In this document: positions 1-7,188 of the stretch, one piece after another
Layout of the letters: each line of letters opens with the position of its first letter
Numbering within the stretch: the first letter of the stretch is position 1
Origin: Arthrobacter sp. efr-133-R2A-120
Lineage (GTDB): Bacteria > Actinomycetota > Actinomycetes > Actinomycetales > Micrococcaceae
Direction of reading: 5' to 3'
DNA: 64,000 nt
Assembly: GCF_030209835.1 (NCBI RefSeq)
Contig: NZ_JARVRF010000003.1
Coordinates: forward strand, 222,546-286,545
The notes under the pieces: generated by a model
What the model was told of the DNA's origin: nothing
What the model saw: only the letters and a program-made list of their open reading frames with translations
Databases searched by the model: none
Position numbers and translations under genes: made by a program

Positions 1-1
1 T

Positions 2-124
2 TTCTGTGGTCACCACCGGAATAGCGAGGTCCCCGGAATCCTGCCCGGCGAGGTCCGCAGCGAGTACGAAGGAATCGGCTCGCGCTTCGTTGGCGTTGTG
101 GACGTCCCGGCTTCCGAAGCCTAG
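2..124 (+). CDS. C-terminal end of an unidentified protein (5' end outside the window)
   Basis: The frame is open from the window edge to TAG at 122-124 and encodes about 40 residues ending GVVDVPASEA. About three quarters of its codons end in G or C, as expected for a real gene in this genome; the alternative plus frames look like noise. I do not recognise the family from this tail. The small protein gene at 246 follows on the same strand 121 bases later. The call rests on codon use only. Confidence 0.45.
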   Translation, partial: FCGHHRNSEVPGILPGEVRSEYEGIGSRFVGVVDVPASEA

Positions 125-245
125 TTCCTTGGGCGTTCAGCGGCCGGTTGCTTTCGCCTGAAACAGGCGTAGCTTACAAGGAGAGGGCCTTTCAGGACCC
201 TCTTTGCAGGATCTGCAGGGAAGATCCGTAGTTAGGGAGCATGAC

Positions 246-386
246 ATGCCTGACAAAGCGCCTCACCAGCACGAGACGAAGAAGAGTATCAAGTCCATCA
301 AGGAGAAACGGGCAGTGAAGCGTGCCAAGCACGAATCCGATGCCGCTGTAGATCCCGTGGCCCATTTGAGGATGAGGAAGAAGTAG
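246..386 (+). CDS. Small, highly basic hypothetical protein (46 aa)
   Basis: The start is the ATG at 246, preceded by AGGGAG (234-239) at a 6-base spacing. Upstream in-frame starts lack a ribosome site. The protein is about one quarter Lys/Arg (for example KKSIKSIKEKRAVKRAKHE) and ends HLRMRKK. There is no membrane segment and no cysteine. A strong hairpin terminator begins 2 bases after the stop codon, which supports a real monocistronic transcript. The composition suggests nucleic acid or ribosome association, but that is only inference; I know of no characterised family. Confidence 0.6.
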   Translation: MPDKAPHQHETKKSIKSIKEKRAVKRAKHESDAAVDPVAHLRMRKK

Positions 387-387
387 C

Positions 388-417
388 AAAAAGCCGGAGC
401 CTTGGCCCCGGCTTTTT
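388..417. terminator. Bidirectional intrinsic terminator
   Basis: AAAAAGCCGG (388-397) pairs with CCGGCTTTTT (408-417). The stem ends in five A-T pairs, so it gives a U-tract on either strand. It separates the small basic gene (plus) from the protease gene (minus), which converge here. Confidence 0.85.
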
Positions 418-448
418 AGCGGACTGGTTCCGTCATGGCTGCGGCTCC

Positions 449-1447
449 TCACGAATCCGCGTCGGTCATTTCGCTGGGCACGGCCACTATCGCGTGGATT
501 TTGCCGTCGCGCAGGACCGTCAGGAGGAACGGCTCCCCTATGGCCTGCGAAAACAGGAGTTTCTGAAGGCTCTCGGCACTGGATACGGCCCGCGACTGTG
601 CACTGAGGACCAGGTCGCCCGCGAGCAGTCCCGCCCGCTCCGCGGGAGATCCGGCGATGACTTCCACCACCCGGAGCGCTTCCTTCTGGCCTGTCCGGAT
701 CACCGCACTCGCGTCCAGCGGAATAGGGGTACTCACCAACCCAAGGTATGCCCGGCGGACACGGCCGTCCTTCAGCAGGGCGGCAATGATCCGTTGAGTG
801 GTGGTGTTGATGGGCACTGCGAGTCCGAGCCCCAAACCTGCCACAGCGGTGTTGATTCCCACAATCCGCCCCCTGGTGTCGGCCAGGGCTCCCCCTGAAT
901 TGCCCGGGTTCAACGCTGCGTCGGTCTGGATGACGTCCTCGATGACCCTGCTGTGCCGGCCGGACCTGACCGGGATGGAACGTCCAAGTCCGCTGACGAC
1001 GCCCGCGGTCACTGATCCTGCCAGCCCCAGCGGGTTACCGACGGCGATCACCAATTGGCCGACGTGCAGTGACTCCGCGTTGCCCAAGATGGCGGGCAGC
1101 GGCGTGTGGTGCCCGCGGACGATGGCGAGATCGGACAAGGGATCCGCACCGACGAGTTCGACGTCGGAATGGGTTCCGTCGGCGAATATTGCCCGCCCCG
1201 AGCGGAGGCCTGAGACCACATGGGCGTTGGTCAGCATATAGCCGTCGCCCGTGAACACCACGGCCGACCCACTTCCGATCCTGACCTGGCCGTTCCTGCG
1301 GGCGCTGCTCATCTCCAATGCTGCAACATGCGGCGTGACCGTCTCTGCGACGTGCATCACTGTCCGCGAGTAGGCGTCCAAGGCTTCGTCGTCCGACGGG
1401 GCGTCAGGGATGTCCTCGGGAAATGTCTGTTCCGGCAACGTACTCAT
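449..1447 (-). CDS. HtrA/DegP-like trypsin-fold serine protease with PDZ domain
   Basis: This is a 332-residue S1C-family protease. The catalytic triad is visible: His76 in TNAHVV, Asp106 in DPLSDLAIV and Ser184 in NPGNSGGAL. A PDZ domain occupies about residues 230-325 (RRAYLGLV, then SPAERAGLLAGD). No signal peptide or membrane anchor is present, unlike typical actinobacterial HtrA proteins, so it should be cytoplasmic or leave by another route. The ATG at 1447 has an excellent AGGAGG site. Expected role from the family: cleavage or chaperoning of misfolded proteins; the actual substrate is unknown. It is transcribed away from the MarR gene and looks monocistronic. Confidence 0.85.
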   Translation of the reverse strand: MSTLPEQTFPEDIPDAPSDDEALDAYSRTVMHVAETVTPHVAALEMSSARRNGQVRIGSGSAVVFTGDGYMLTNAHVVSGLRSGRAIFADGTHSDVELVGADPLSDLAIVRGHHTPLPAILGNAESLHVGQLVIAVGNPLGLAGSVTAGVVSGLGRSIPVRSGRHSRVIEDVIQTDAALNPGNSGGALADTRGRIVGINTAVAGLGLGLAVPINTTTQRIIAALLKDGRVRRAYLGLVSTPIPLDASAVIRTGQKEALRVVEVIAGSPAERAGLLAGDLVLSAQSRAVSSAESLQKLLFSQAIGEPFLLTVLRDGKIHAIVAVPSEMTDADS

Positions 1448-1588
1448 CGTGCACCTCCTGTAACCGGTGGTGTCTATATCAACGAATACACTGCTCCGGT
1501 TAGTCCGTTCCGGCCTACGCCGTGGGTGAACTCTGTCACGGCACTAATGAATGGGAAACCGGCCCCTCAGCAGCTAACCCAACAACGC

Positions 1589-2059
1589 CTAACCCCATAA
1601 CGCCTTTCGCAGCAGCGCCTTAAGCTGTGCGGCTTCCCGGTCGTCCAGCGCCGCCAGCACTTCGGATTCCGCGTGCCGGGCTGCAATGGCTGCTTGGGCG
1701 AGCAATTGGCTCCCCTTCGACGTTGCCGTCACTGTCTTGGCCCTTCGGTCCTGCTTGCCAGGGGCCCTGGCCACCAGTTTCCGCTTTTCAAGTTCGTCCA
1801 CCAAGGCGACGATCTGGCTGGGGTCAAGGCTGAGGAAGTCCGCCAACTCCCGCTGGGTAGGCTCCAGCCCGCTGTCGGCCAGGATCAACACCGAATAGGA
1901 CCTCTCCTTCAAGTCGAACTCAGCAAGCGCCCGGTTGTTCACGACCGAGCCGCTTGCATGGAGCTTGGCCAGCAGGAAACCCACATCCTGGCTGATAGGC
2001 GCGGCGACCAGCCGGTCCTTCGTGGCAGCCTGTTGCTCGTCCTGCGCCTCGATCGTCAT
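1589..2059 (-). CDS. phdR: MarR-family regulator, PhdR/CouR-like repressor of the phenylpropanoid operon
   Basis: This is a 156-residue winged-helix protein of the MarR family. The DNA-binding part is around residues 65-115 (TQRELADFLSLDPSQIVALVDELEKRKLV, quoted in parts: ELADFLSLDPSQIVAL and wing DRRAKTVTATSKG). ATG 2059 was chosen over the TTG four codons upstream because GGAG lies 6 bases before it. It is divergent from the catabolic operon that starts at 2183. In Corynebacterium glutamicum PhdR and in Rhodococcus CouR, MarR proteins at the same position repress the operon and are released by hydroxycinnamoyl-CoA thioesters; assigning the same ligand here is inference from synteny. Confidence 0.8.
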   Translation of the reverse strand: MTIEAQDEQQAATKDRLVAAPISQDVGFLLAKLHASGSVVNNRALAEFDLKERSYSVLILADSGLEPTQRELADFLSLDPSQIVALVDELEKRKLVARAPGKQDRRAKTVTATSKGSQLLAQAAIAARHAESEVLAALDDREAAQLKALLRKALWG

Positions 2060-2089
2060 AACAAACTCCAATAATCTTCAAAATCAATC

Positions 2090-2113
2090 GTTGACATTTT
2101 CAACTATACGTAT
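2090..2113. promoter_or_regulatory. Candidate PhdR operator between the divergent genes
   Basis: Two adjacent palindromes lie in the 123-base gap between the MarR gene and the operon: GTTGA-N5-TCAAC (2090-2104) and ATACGTAT (2106-2113). MarR regulators usually bind such imperfect palindromes in divergent promoters. TTGACA at 2091-2096 could be a -35 box for the operon, but I see no convincing -10 at 17 bases. Confidence 0.45.
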
Positions 2114-2182
2114 TTTCATGGATACAGAACAGCATCCCACGCCGAAGGCCTGGATGCACAGGGATCGAGCAAAGGAGCAGCG

Positions 2183-3124
2183 ATGAGCCTGTCAGGAAAA
2201 GTAGCAATTGTGACCGGAAGCGGACGCGGCCTGGGGCTCGCCTACGCCCGGGAACTCGCCCGCCAAGGCGCGGCGGTGGTCATCAACGACGTCGACGCCG
2301 AGGTGGCTGGCGAAGCGGTCCGGACCATCGAGGCCGACGGCGGCCGGGCAGTCGCCGTCGTCGCTCCCGTAGGCAGCACAGAAGCGGCGAAGCAGCTGGT
2401 GGAAGCGGCTGTCACGGAATTCGGCCGCCTGGATATCCTGGTCACCAACGCCGGCATCCTGCGGGACAAGAGCCTTCTGAAGATGACGGACGAAGACTTC
2501 GACCTGGTCATCAACGTCCACCTCCGCGGCACCTTCACGTGCGCCCGCGAGGCATTTGGCTACTTCAAGGAGAACGGGATCGCCGGCCGCATCATCGCCA
2601 TCGGCTCCCCGACCGGGCAGCGCGGCAACTTCGGCCAGAGCAACTACGCCGCAGCGAAGGCCGGAATCGTGGGCATGGTCCGGACCTGGGCGCTGGAAAT
2701 GAAGAAGGCCGGCGTCACTGCCAATGCCGTGATTCCGGTAGCCGCGACGGCGATGACCAAGACTATCCCGTACTTCCGGAAAGCAGTGGAGGCGGACGAA
2801 CGCGGCGAGGCCATGCCGCACTTCTTCCGCCACGAGCTTGGCTTTGGAACGGCCGACGACGTCTCCGGGCTCATTGCCTTCCTCGCCTCCGACGAGGCGG
2901 CCGGCATTACCGGCCAGGCGATCGGCGCCGGTGGAGACCGCCTCCAGCTATGGACCCACCCCGAAGCCGCGGCGACCGCCTACCGCGAGGGCGGCTGGGG
3001 TTACCAGGACCTCGTGGAGAACTTCGGCCCGTTGTTCAGCGACAAGCTTCAGACCGTCGGCGAGGAATTCCTGGCGCTCCCCGCGGAACTGCAGCCTGAG
3101 GCCGCCGCCTCACAGGTCCGCTGA
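2183..3124 (+). CDS. phdB: SDR oxidoreductase, probable aryl 3-hydroxypropanoyl-CoA dehydrogenase
   Basis: This is a 313-residue classical short-chain dehydrogenase. The N-terminal cofactor motif is TGSGRGLG, NAG lies in LVTNAGIL, and the catalytic Ser-Tyr-Lys set is in IGSPTGQRG and NYAAAKAG. A C-terminal extension of about 60 residues (WTHPEAAATAYREGGWGYQD) resembles the tail of fatty-acid/steroid side-chain SDRs. GGAG precedes the ATG. It is the first gene of the operon, and its neighbours imply NAD-dependent oxidation of a beta-hydroxyacyl-CoA to the beta-keto thioester, as for C. glutamicum PhdB and Rhodococcus CouN. Substrate is inferred from context. Confidence 0.8.
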   Translation: MSLSGKVAIVTGSGRGLGLAYARELARQGAAVVINDVDAEVAGEAVRTIEADGGRAVAVVAPVGSTEAAKQLVEAAVTEFGRLDILVTNAGILRDKSLLKMTDEDFDLVINVHLRGTFTCAREAFGYFKENGIAGRIIAIGSPTGQRGNFGQSNYAAAKAGIVGMVRTWALEMKKAGVTANAVIPVAATAMTKTIPYFRKAVEADERGEAMPHFFRHELGFGTADDVSGLIAFLASDEAAGITGQAIGAGGDRLQLWTHPEAAATAYREGGWGYQDLVENFGPLFSDKLQTVGEEFLALPAELQPEAAASQVR

Positions 3125-3125
3125 C

Positions 3126-4022
3126 ATGCCCGCACCCCAGCACTACGAACCCGGCATCGACGTCTCGAAACTTGAAGCGATCGATATGCACGTCCATCTC
3201 GAAGTGGACGGCCACGGCCACGAATCCCTGCCACCGGCCCTGACGGAGGCCTCTGCCAAGTACTTCAAGGCCGAGGACCGCACGCCCTCGCTGGACCGCA
3301 TCGCCGAGGTCTACCGCGAACTGAACATGGCCGCCGTCGTCTTCACCGTGGACGCCCGCACCCAGCTCAAGCACGCGCCCAACAGCATTCCCGAACTGAT
3401 CGCGGGAGCCGCAAGGAACAACGACGTGCTGATCCCGTTCGGCAGCGTGGATCCTCGCACCGGCACCGAGGCCATCCAGGGCGCCAAGTACCAGGCGATC
3501 GGCCTAGGCGCCCGCGGCTTCAAGTTCCACCCCAGCCTGCAGGGTTTCGACCCCTCCAACGAACAGTTCTACCCGCTCTGGGAGACATTGCAGGAACTGG
3601 GCCTGCCAGCCATCTTCCACACCGGCCAGAACGGCATGGGCGCCGGCCTGCCCGGCGGCTACGGCATCAAGCTGGCCTACTCCAACCCGCTCCTGCTCGA
3701 CGCCGTAGCCGCCGACTTCCCGGGCCTGCAGATCATCATGGCCCACCCCTCGGTTCCCTGGCAGGATGAAGCCAACTCCATCGCCACGCACAAGTCGAAC
3801 GTGTTCATCGATCTCTCCGGCTGGTCCCCCAAGTACTTCCCCGAGTCACTGGTGCGCATGTCCAACTCGGTGCTGCAGGACAAAGTCCTCTTCGGCACGG
3901 ACTTCCCGCTCATCACGCCGCAGAAATGGCTGGCCGCCTTCGCTGACCTCCCGCTCAAGGACGAGGTCCGTCCCAAGATCCTCAAGCACAACGCCGTGCG
4001 CTTGCTCGGGCTGGGAGGCTGA
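3126..4022 (+). CDS. phdC: Amidohydrolase-2 family hydrolase, probable beta-ketoacyl-CoA C-C hydrolase
   Basis: This is a 298-residue TIM-barrel metal hydrolase. The metal-site motifs appear in family order: HVH in IDMHVHLE near the N-terminus, FKFHPSLQGF mid-protein, then PAIFHTGQ, IIMAHPSVPW and the final Asp in LFGTDFPLI. The ATG sits one base after the upstream stop codon, so translation is probably coupled. In this gene order, the enzyme fits PhdC/CouO, which cleaves an aryl beta-ketoacyl-CoA to an aromatic acid and acetyl-CoA in place of a thiolase. Members of the fold also include decarboxylases and lactonases, so biochemical proof would be needed for the exact reaction. Confidence 0.78.
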   Translation: MPAPQHYEPGIDVSKLEAIDMHVHLEVDGHGHESLPPALTEASAKYFKAEDRTPSLDRIAEVYRELNMAAVVFTVDARTQLKHAPNSIPELIAGAARNNDVLIPFGSVDPRTGTEAIQGAKYQAIGLGARGFKFHPSLQGFDPSNEQFYPLWETLQELGLPAIFHTGQNGMGAGLPGGYGIKLAYSNPLLLDAVAADFPGLQIIMAHPSVPWQDEANSIATHKSNVFIDLSGWSPKYFPESLVRMSNSVLQDKVLFGTDFPLITPQKWLAAFADLPLKDEVRPKILKHNAVRLLGLGG

Positions 4023-4023
4023 C

Positions 4024-5235
4024 TTGAGCTTTGACACCCCCGTGGAGACCGCGGTTGCGGAACGCCTCTACAACGACTGCGACTACTACGACGCGGAGTC
4101 CCTCCTCACCGAGGACGAGCGCCGGGTCCTGCACCGACTGCGGGATTTCCTGGACCGCGAAGCGAAGCCGCTGCTGGCCGACTACTGGGAGCGGGGCGAG
4201 TTCCCCGACAAGTTGGTCCAGCCGCTCATCGAACTGGACCTCATGGAACCGGCCGAACTCGCGGCTGACGGCCCGGCGCGCGGGATCTACCAGGGCTTCA
4301 GGATCTTCGAGCTCGCCCGCACGGATGCTTCGCTCGCTACCTGGTACACGGCCCAGGCCGGCCTCTTCCGCACCGCCATCCGCGTAGGTGCTTCGGCAGA
4401 ACAACAAGCCGAGTGGATGCCGCGCGTGGTCGATTTCTCGCTCAAGGGCGTCTTCTCCTTGACCGAACCGGAATCCGGATCGGACATTGCCGGCGGGCTC
4501 TCCACAAGGGCCCACCGTGAGGGCGATACCTGGGTGCTCGATGGTGCCAAGCGCTGGATCGGGGGCGCTTCGACGGCGGATGTCCTCGCTGTGTTCGCAC
4601 GGGACGTGGGCGACGGACAGGTCAAGGCGTTCCTCGTGGACCGCGAAGCCTCCGGGGTGGCCTTGGAGAAGATCCACCGGAAGACCTCCCTGCGGATGAT
4701 GCAAAACTCCCACATCACCCTCGACGGCGTCAGGGTCCCCGAATCCATGCGCCTGCACAACGTGAATTCCTTCAGGGATGTAGCGGCGATGCTCCGGGCC
4801 ATGCGCTCGGACGTCGCCTGGATTGCCACCGGCATCCAGGCCGGCGCCTTCGAAGCAGCCCACCGGTACGTCCGCGAGCGCCACCAGTTCGGCCGCCCTT
4901 TGGGTTCCTTCCAGCTGGTGCAGGAAAAGCTGGCCCGCATGCTCGGCAACCTCACGGCAAGCCTGTCCCTCGTGGTCAGGCTGACCGAACAGCAGGCCCG
5001 CGGGGTCTACCGCGACCAGGACTCCGCCTTGGCGAAAATGCAGAGCTGCCTGGCGATGCGGGAGACAGTCGCGCTTGCCCGGGAGCTGGCAGGCGGCAAC
5101 GGAATCACGCTCGAGAGTGATGTTGCCCGGTTCCATGCCGACGCCGAAGCCGTCTACTCCTACGAAGGAACACACGAAATCAACGCCCTGATCGTCGGGC
5201 GCGCACTCACGGGCGAAAGCGCCTTCGCCCGCTAA
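4024..5235 (+). CDS. phdD: Acyl-CoA dehydrogenase, probable phenylpropanoyl-CoA dehydrogenase
   Basis: This is a 403-residue FAD-dependent acyl-CoA dehydrogenase with family motifs SLTEPESGSDIAGG, LDGAKRWIGGA, FGRPLGSFQLVQEKLARM and GGNGI. The likely catalytic Glu is in SYEGTHEINALIVGRALTG, a glutaryl-CoA-dehydrogenase-like ending. I chose TTG at 4024 because GGGAGG (4013-4018) lies 5 bases upstream; GTG at 4042 is an alternative. Only one base separates it from the previous stop. In the phd model it introduces the alpha,beta double bond in dihydro-substrates such as 3-(4-hydroxyphenyl)propanoate after CoA activation, so that both saturated and cinnamic acids enter one route. Confidence 0.82.
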   Translation: MSFDTPVETAVAERLYNDCDYYDAESLLTEDERRVLHRLRDFLDREAKPLLADYWERGEFPDKLVQPLIELDLMEPAELAADGPARGIYQGFRIFELARTDASLATWYTAQAGLFRTAIRVGASAEQQAEWMPRVVDFSLKGVFSLTEPESGSDIAGGLSTRAHREGDTWVLDGAKRWIGGASTADVLAVFARDVGDGQVKAFLVDREASGVALEKIHRKTSLRMMQNSHITLDGVRVPESMRLHNVNSFRDVAAMLRAMRSDVAWIATGIQAGAFEAAHRYVRERHQFGRPLGSFQLVQEKLARMLGNLTASLSLVVRLTEQQARGVYRDQDSALAKMQSCLAMRETVALARELAGGNGITLESDVARFHADAEAVYSYEGTHEINALIVGRALTGESAFAR

Positions 5236-5261
5236 CCCCAAAACCACCACAGGAGGCAACC

Positions 5262-5717
5262 ATGCCAAATCTCGTCGTCGACTTCGCCAAACTGCTCACC
5301 CTCGCCGGAACCAATCTCGGCGTCACCGAATACCGCGAAATCACCCAGGAACAAATCAACAAGTTCGCTGACGCCACCGGAGACGATCAGTGGATCCACG
5401 TCGATCCGGAACGCGCCAAAGACGGCCCGTTCGGCGCCCCGATCGCCCACGGCTTCCTCACGCTCTCGCTCATCATCCCGTTCTGGGGCGAGCTGTTCGA
5501 CGTCGAAGGCGTCACCACCAAAGTGAACTACGGCCTGGACAAGGTCCGTTTCACGTCCCCTGTCAAGGTGGGCGCGCGGATCCGCATGCAAGCCACCATC
5601 GCCGAAGTCACCGAGGTCAAGGGCGGCGCCCAGATCAAGGTCTCCAACACCATCGAGATCGAAGGCCAGGAACGCCCCGCGGTCGTGGCCGAATTCCTCG
5701 CCCGCTTCTACAAATAG
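5262..5717 (+). CDS. phdE: MaoC-like (R)-enoyl-CoA hydratase
   Basis: This is a 151-residue single hot-dog protein. The MaoC active-site Asp-His pair is visible in FADATGDDQWIHVD and PIAHGFLTLSL. AGGAGG precedes the ATG. It would hydrate the cinnamoyl-CoA double bond to the beta-hydroxy thioester that the operon's SDR then oxidises. Position and family match phdE of C. glutamicum. The last 17 bases, including the stop codon, are duplicated in tandem immediately downstream; the reading frame itself is unaffected. Confidence 0.85.
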   Translation: MPNLVVDFAKLLTLAGTNLGVTEYREITQEQINKFADATGDDQWIHVDPERAKDGPFGAPIAHGFLTLSLIIPFWGELFDVEGVTTKVNYGLDKVRFTSPVKVGARIRMQATIAEVTEVKGGAQIKVSNTIEIEGQERPAVVAEFLARFYK

Positions 5718-5740
5718 CCCGCTTCTACAAATAGCCCGCT
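5701..5740. repeat. 17-bp tandem duplication spanning the phdE stop codon
   Basis: The unit CCCGCTTCTACAAATAG occurs at 5701-5717 and again at 5718-5734, with a third partial copy (CCCGCT) to 5740. It duplicates the last five codons and the stop. A short GCCCGC-TGCT-GCGGGC hairpin (5734-5749) starts at the end of the second copy; it has no U-tract, so it is more likely an intra-operon or 3'-stabilising stem than a terminator. Confidence 0.9.
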
Positions 5741-5780
5741 GCTGCGGGCACTCCCCCACCCTCTGCTTTAAGGAACAACG

Positions 5781-7148
5781 ATGTCCCAAATATCGCAGCT
5801 TCAATCCATGGACGTGGCCACCAAACGCAAGGAAGCACGCACCGTCATTGCTTCCAGCTACCTGGGCAGCACCATCGAATACTACGACTTCCTGCTCTAT
5901 GCCACAGCCGCGGCCGTGGTCTTCCCCAAGGTCTTCTTTTCGGGAATGGACGACTGGGTTGGCGTCGTGGCAGCCTACGGAACTTTCGCCGCAGGATACG
6001 TAGCTCGCCCGTTGGGTGGAGTCATCTTCGGGCACTTCGGCGACAAGCTGGGTCGCAAGGGAATGCTCATCGTCTCCATGTTGGTCATGGGCTTGGCTTC
6101 GGCACTGATCGGCCTGGTCCCCGGCGCCTCGGTGGCCGGTCCGTGGGGGGCAGTGATGCTCGTTGTGCTCCGCGTTTTCCAGGGCATCGCCGTGGGCGGC
6201 GAGTGGGGCGGGGCCGCCTTGATGGCGTTGGAGCATTCGGAATCGGGGAAGCGCGGGTTCGCGGCCTCGTTCGTGAATGCCGGAGCTCCGTCGGGCGCCG
6301 TGCTCGGCACCCTCATCATGGGCGCCTTCTCTGCCCTGCCAAACTCCCAGTTCCTTGCCTGGGGCTGGCGTGTTCCATTCCTGCTCTCGTTTGTCCTGCT
6401 GGCAGTGGGCATGTTCGTCCGGCTAAAGGTTTCGGAGAGCCCCATCTTCCAAGCCGCCATTGAGCAGGAAAGGATCGCAGAGCAGGAGAGGGCGGCCCGG
6501 AACACTGACGACCGATCCATCGCGAAGCCCGTCATGCCGCTCCTCCAGGTGCTCCGCCGGCCCAAGACCTTGATCTTCACCATGCTCGCCGGGGCCGCCG
6601 GCTTTGCCCTCCAAGTAGTGCTGGCAACCTTCGCGGTCACCTTCGCCGTCTCGAAGGGCGCCGACCGCCAGGGGGTGCTGTACGCCTTCGCCGCCGCTTC
6701 TTTCATTTCCATCGCCTTCGTGGTCCTTGGCGGCAGGCTCTCCGACAAGCTGGGCCGGAGGCCCGTGATGATCGGCGGGCTCGTACTCTTCATCGCCTAT
6801 CTGATCCCGATGTTCCAGTTGTTGTCCTCGAACAACATCCTCCTGGTCTTCGTCGCCTTCACCGTCGGCCTGATGATCCACTCAACGCTCTTCGGGCCAC
6901 TGGCCGCATTCGTGTCCGAGCAGTTCGGCACCACCTCCCGCTACACGGGAGCCTCACTCGGTTACCAGCTCGCGACGCTACTCGGCGCGGGATTCACGCC
7001 GGGGATCGTGGCCCAGATCTTCAAGGACTCGGGCCAGAACACAGGCTCGGTGGTGTTCTACCTGGCTGCGATGTCCGTCGTCTCCATCATCTTCATCCTG
7101 TTGACCCGGGAACCGAAGAACAACGATTTGCAGGCCGTCCGGCCTTGA
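5781..7148 (+). CDS. phdT: MFS transporter of the MHS family, probable phenylpropanoid uptake permease
   Basis: This is a 455-residue polytopic permease with about 12 membrane segments. The MHS signatures are clear: IEYYDFLLYATAAAVVFP in the first segment, the loop motif GHFGDKLGRKGMLIVSM, and GIAVGGEWGGAALMALEHS. The second-half loop GGRLSDKLGRRPVMIGG repeats the motif. MHS members import metabolites such as shikimate, proline-betaine or aromatic acids with protons. AAGGAA precedes the ATG. Its place between the side-chain enzymes and the CoA ligase suggests import of the acid that these genes degrade, as for PhdT. Confidence 0.82.
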   Translation: MSQISQLQSMDVATKRKEARTVIASSYLGSTIEYYDFLLYATAAAVVFPKVFFSGMDDWVGVVAAYGTFAAGYVARPLGGVIFGHFGDKLGRKGMLIVSMLVMGLASALIGLVPGASVAGPWGAVMLVVLRVFQGIAVGGEWGGAALMALEHSESGKRGFAASFVNAGAPSGAVLGTLIMGAFSALPNSQFLAWGWRVPFLLSFVLLAVGMFVRLKVSESPIFQAAIEQERIAEQERAARNTDDRSIAKPVMPLLQVLRRPKTLIFTMLAGAAGFALQVVLATFAVTFAVSKGADRQGVLYAFAAASFISIAFVVLGGRLSDKLGRRPVMIGGLVLFIAYLIPMFQLLSSNNILLVFVAFTVGLMIHSTLFGPLAAFVSEQFGTTSRYTGASLGYQLATLLGAGFTPGIVAQIFKDSGQNTGSVVFYLAAMSVVSIIFILLTREPKNNDLQAVRP

Positions 7149-7188
7149 CGCCGGGAAGGGTCTAGCTTGGGAATAAGAAAGGACAGCC

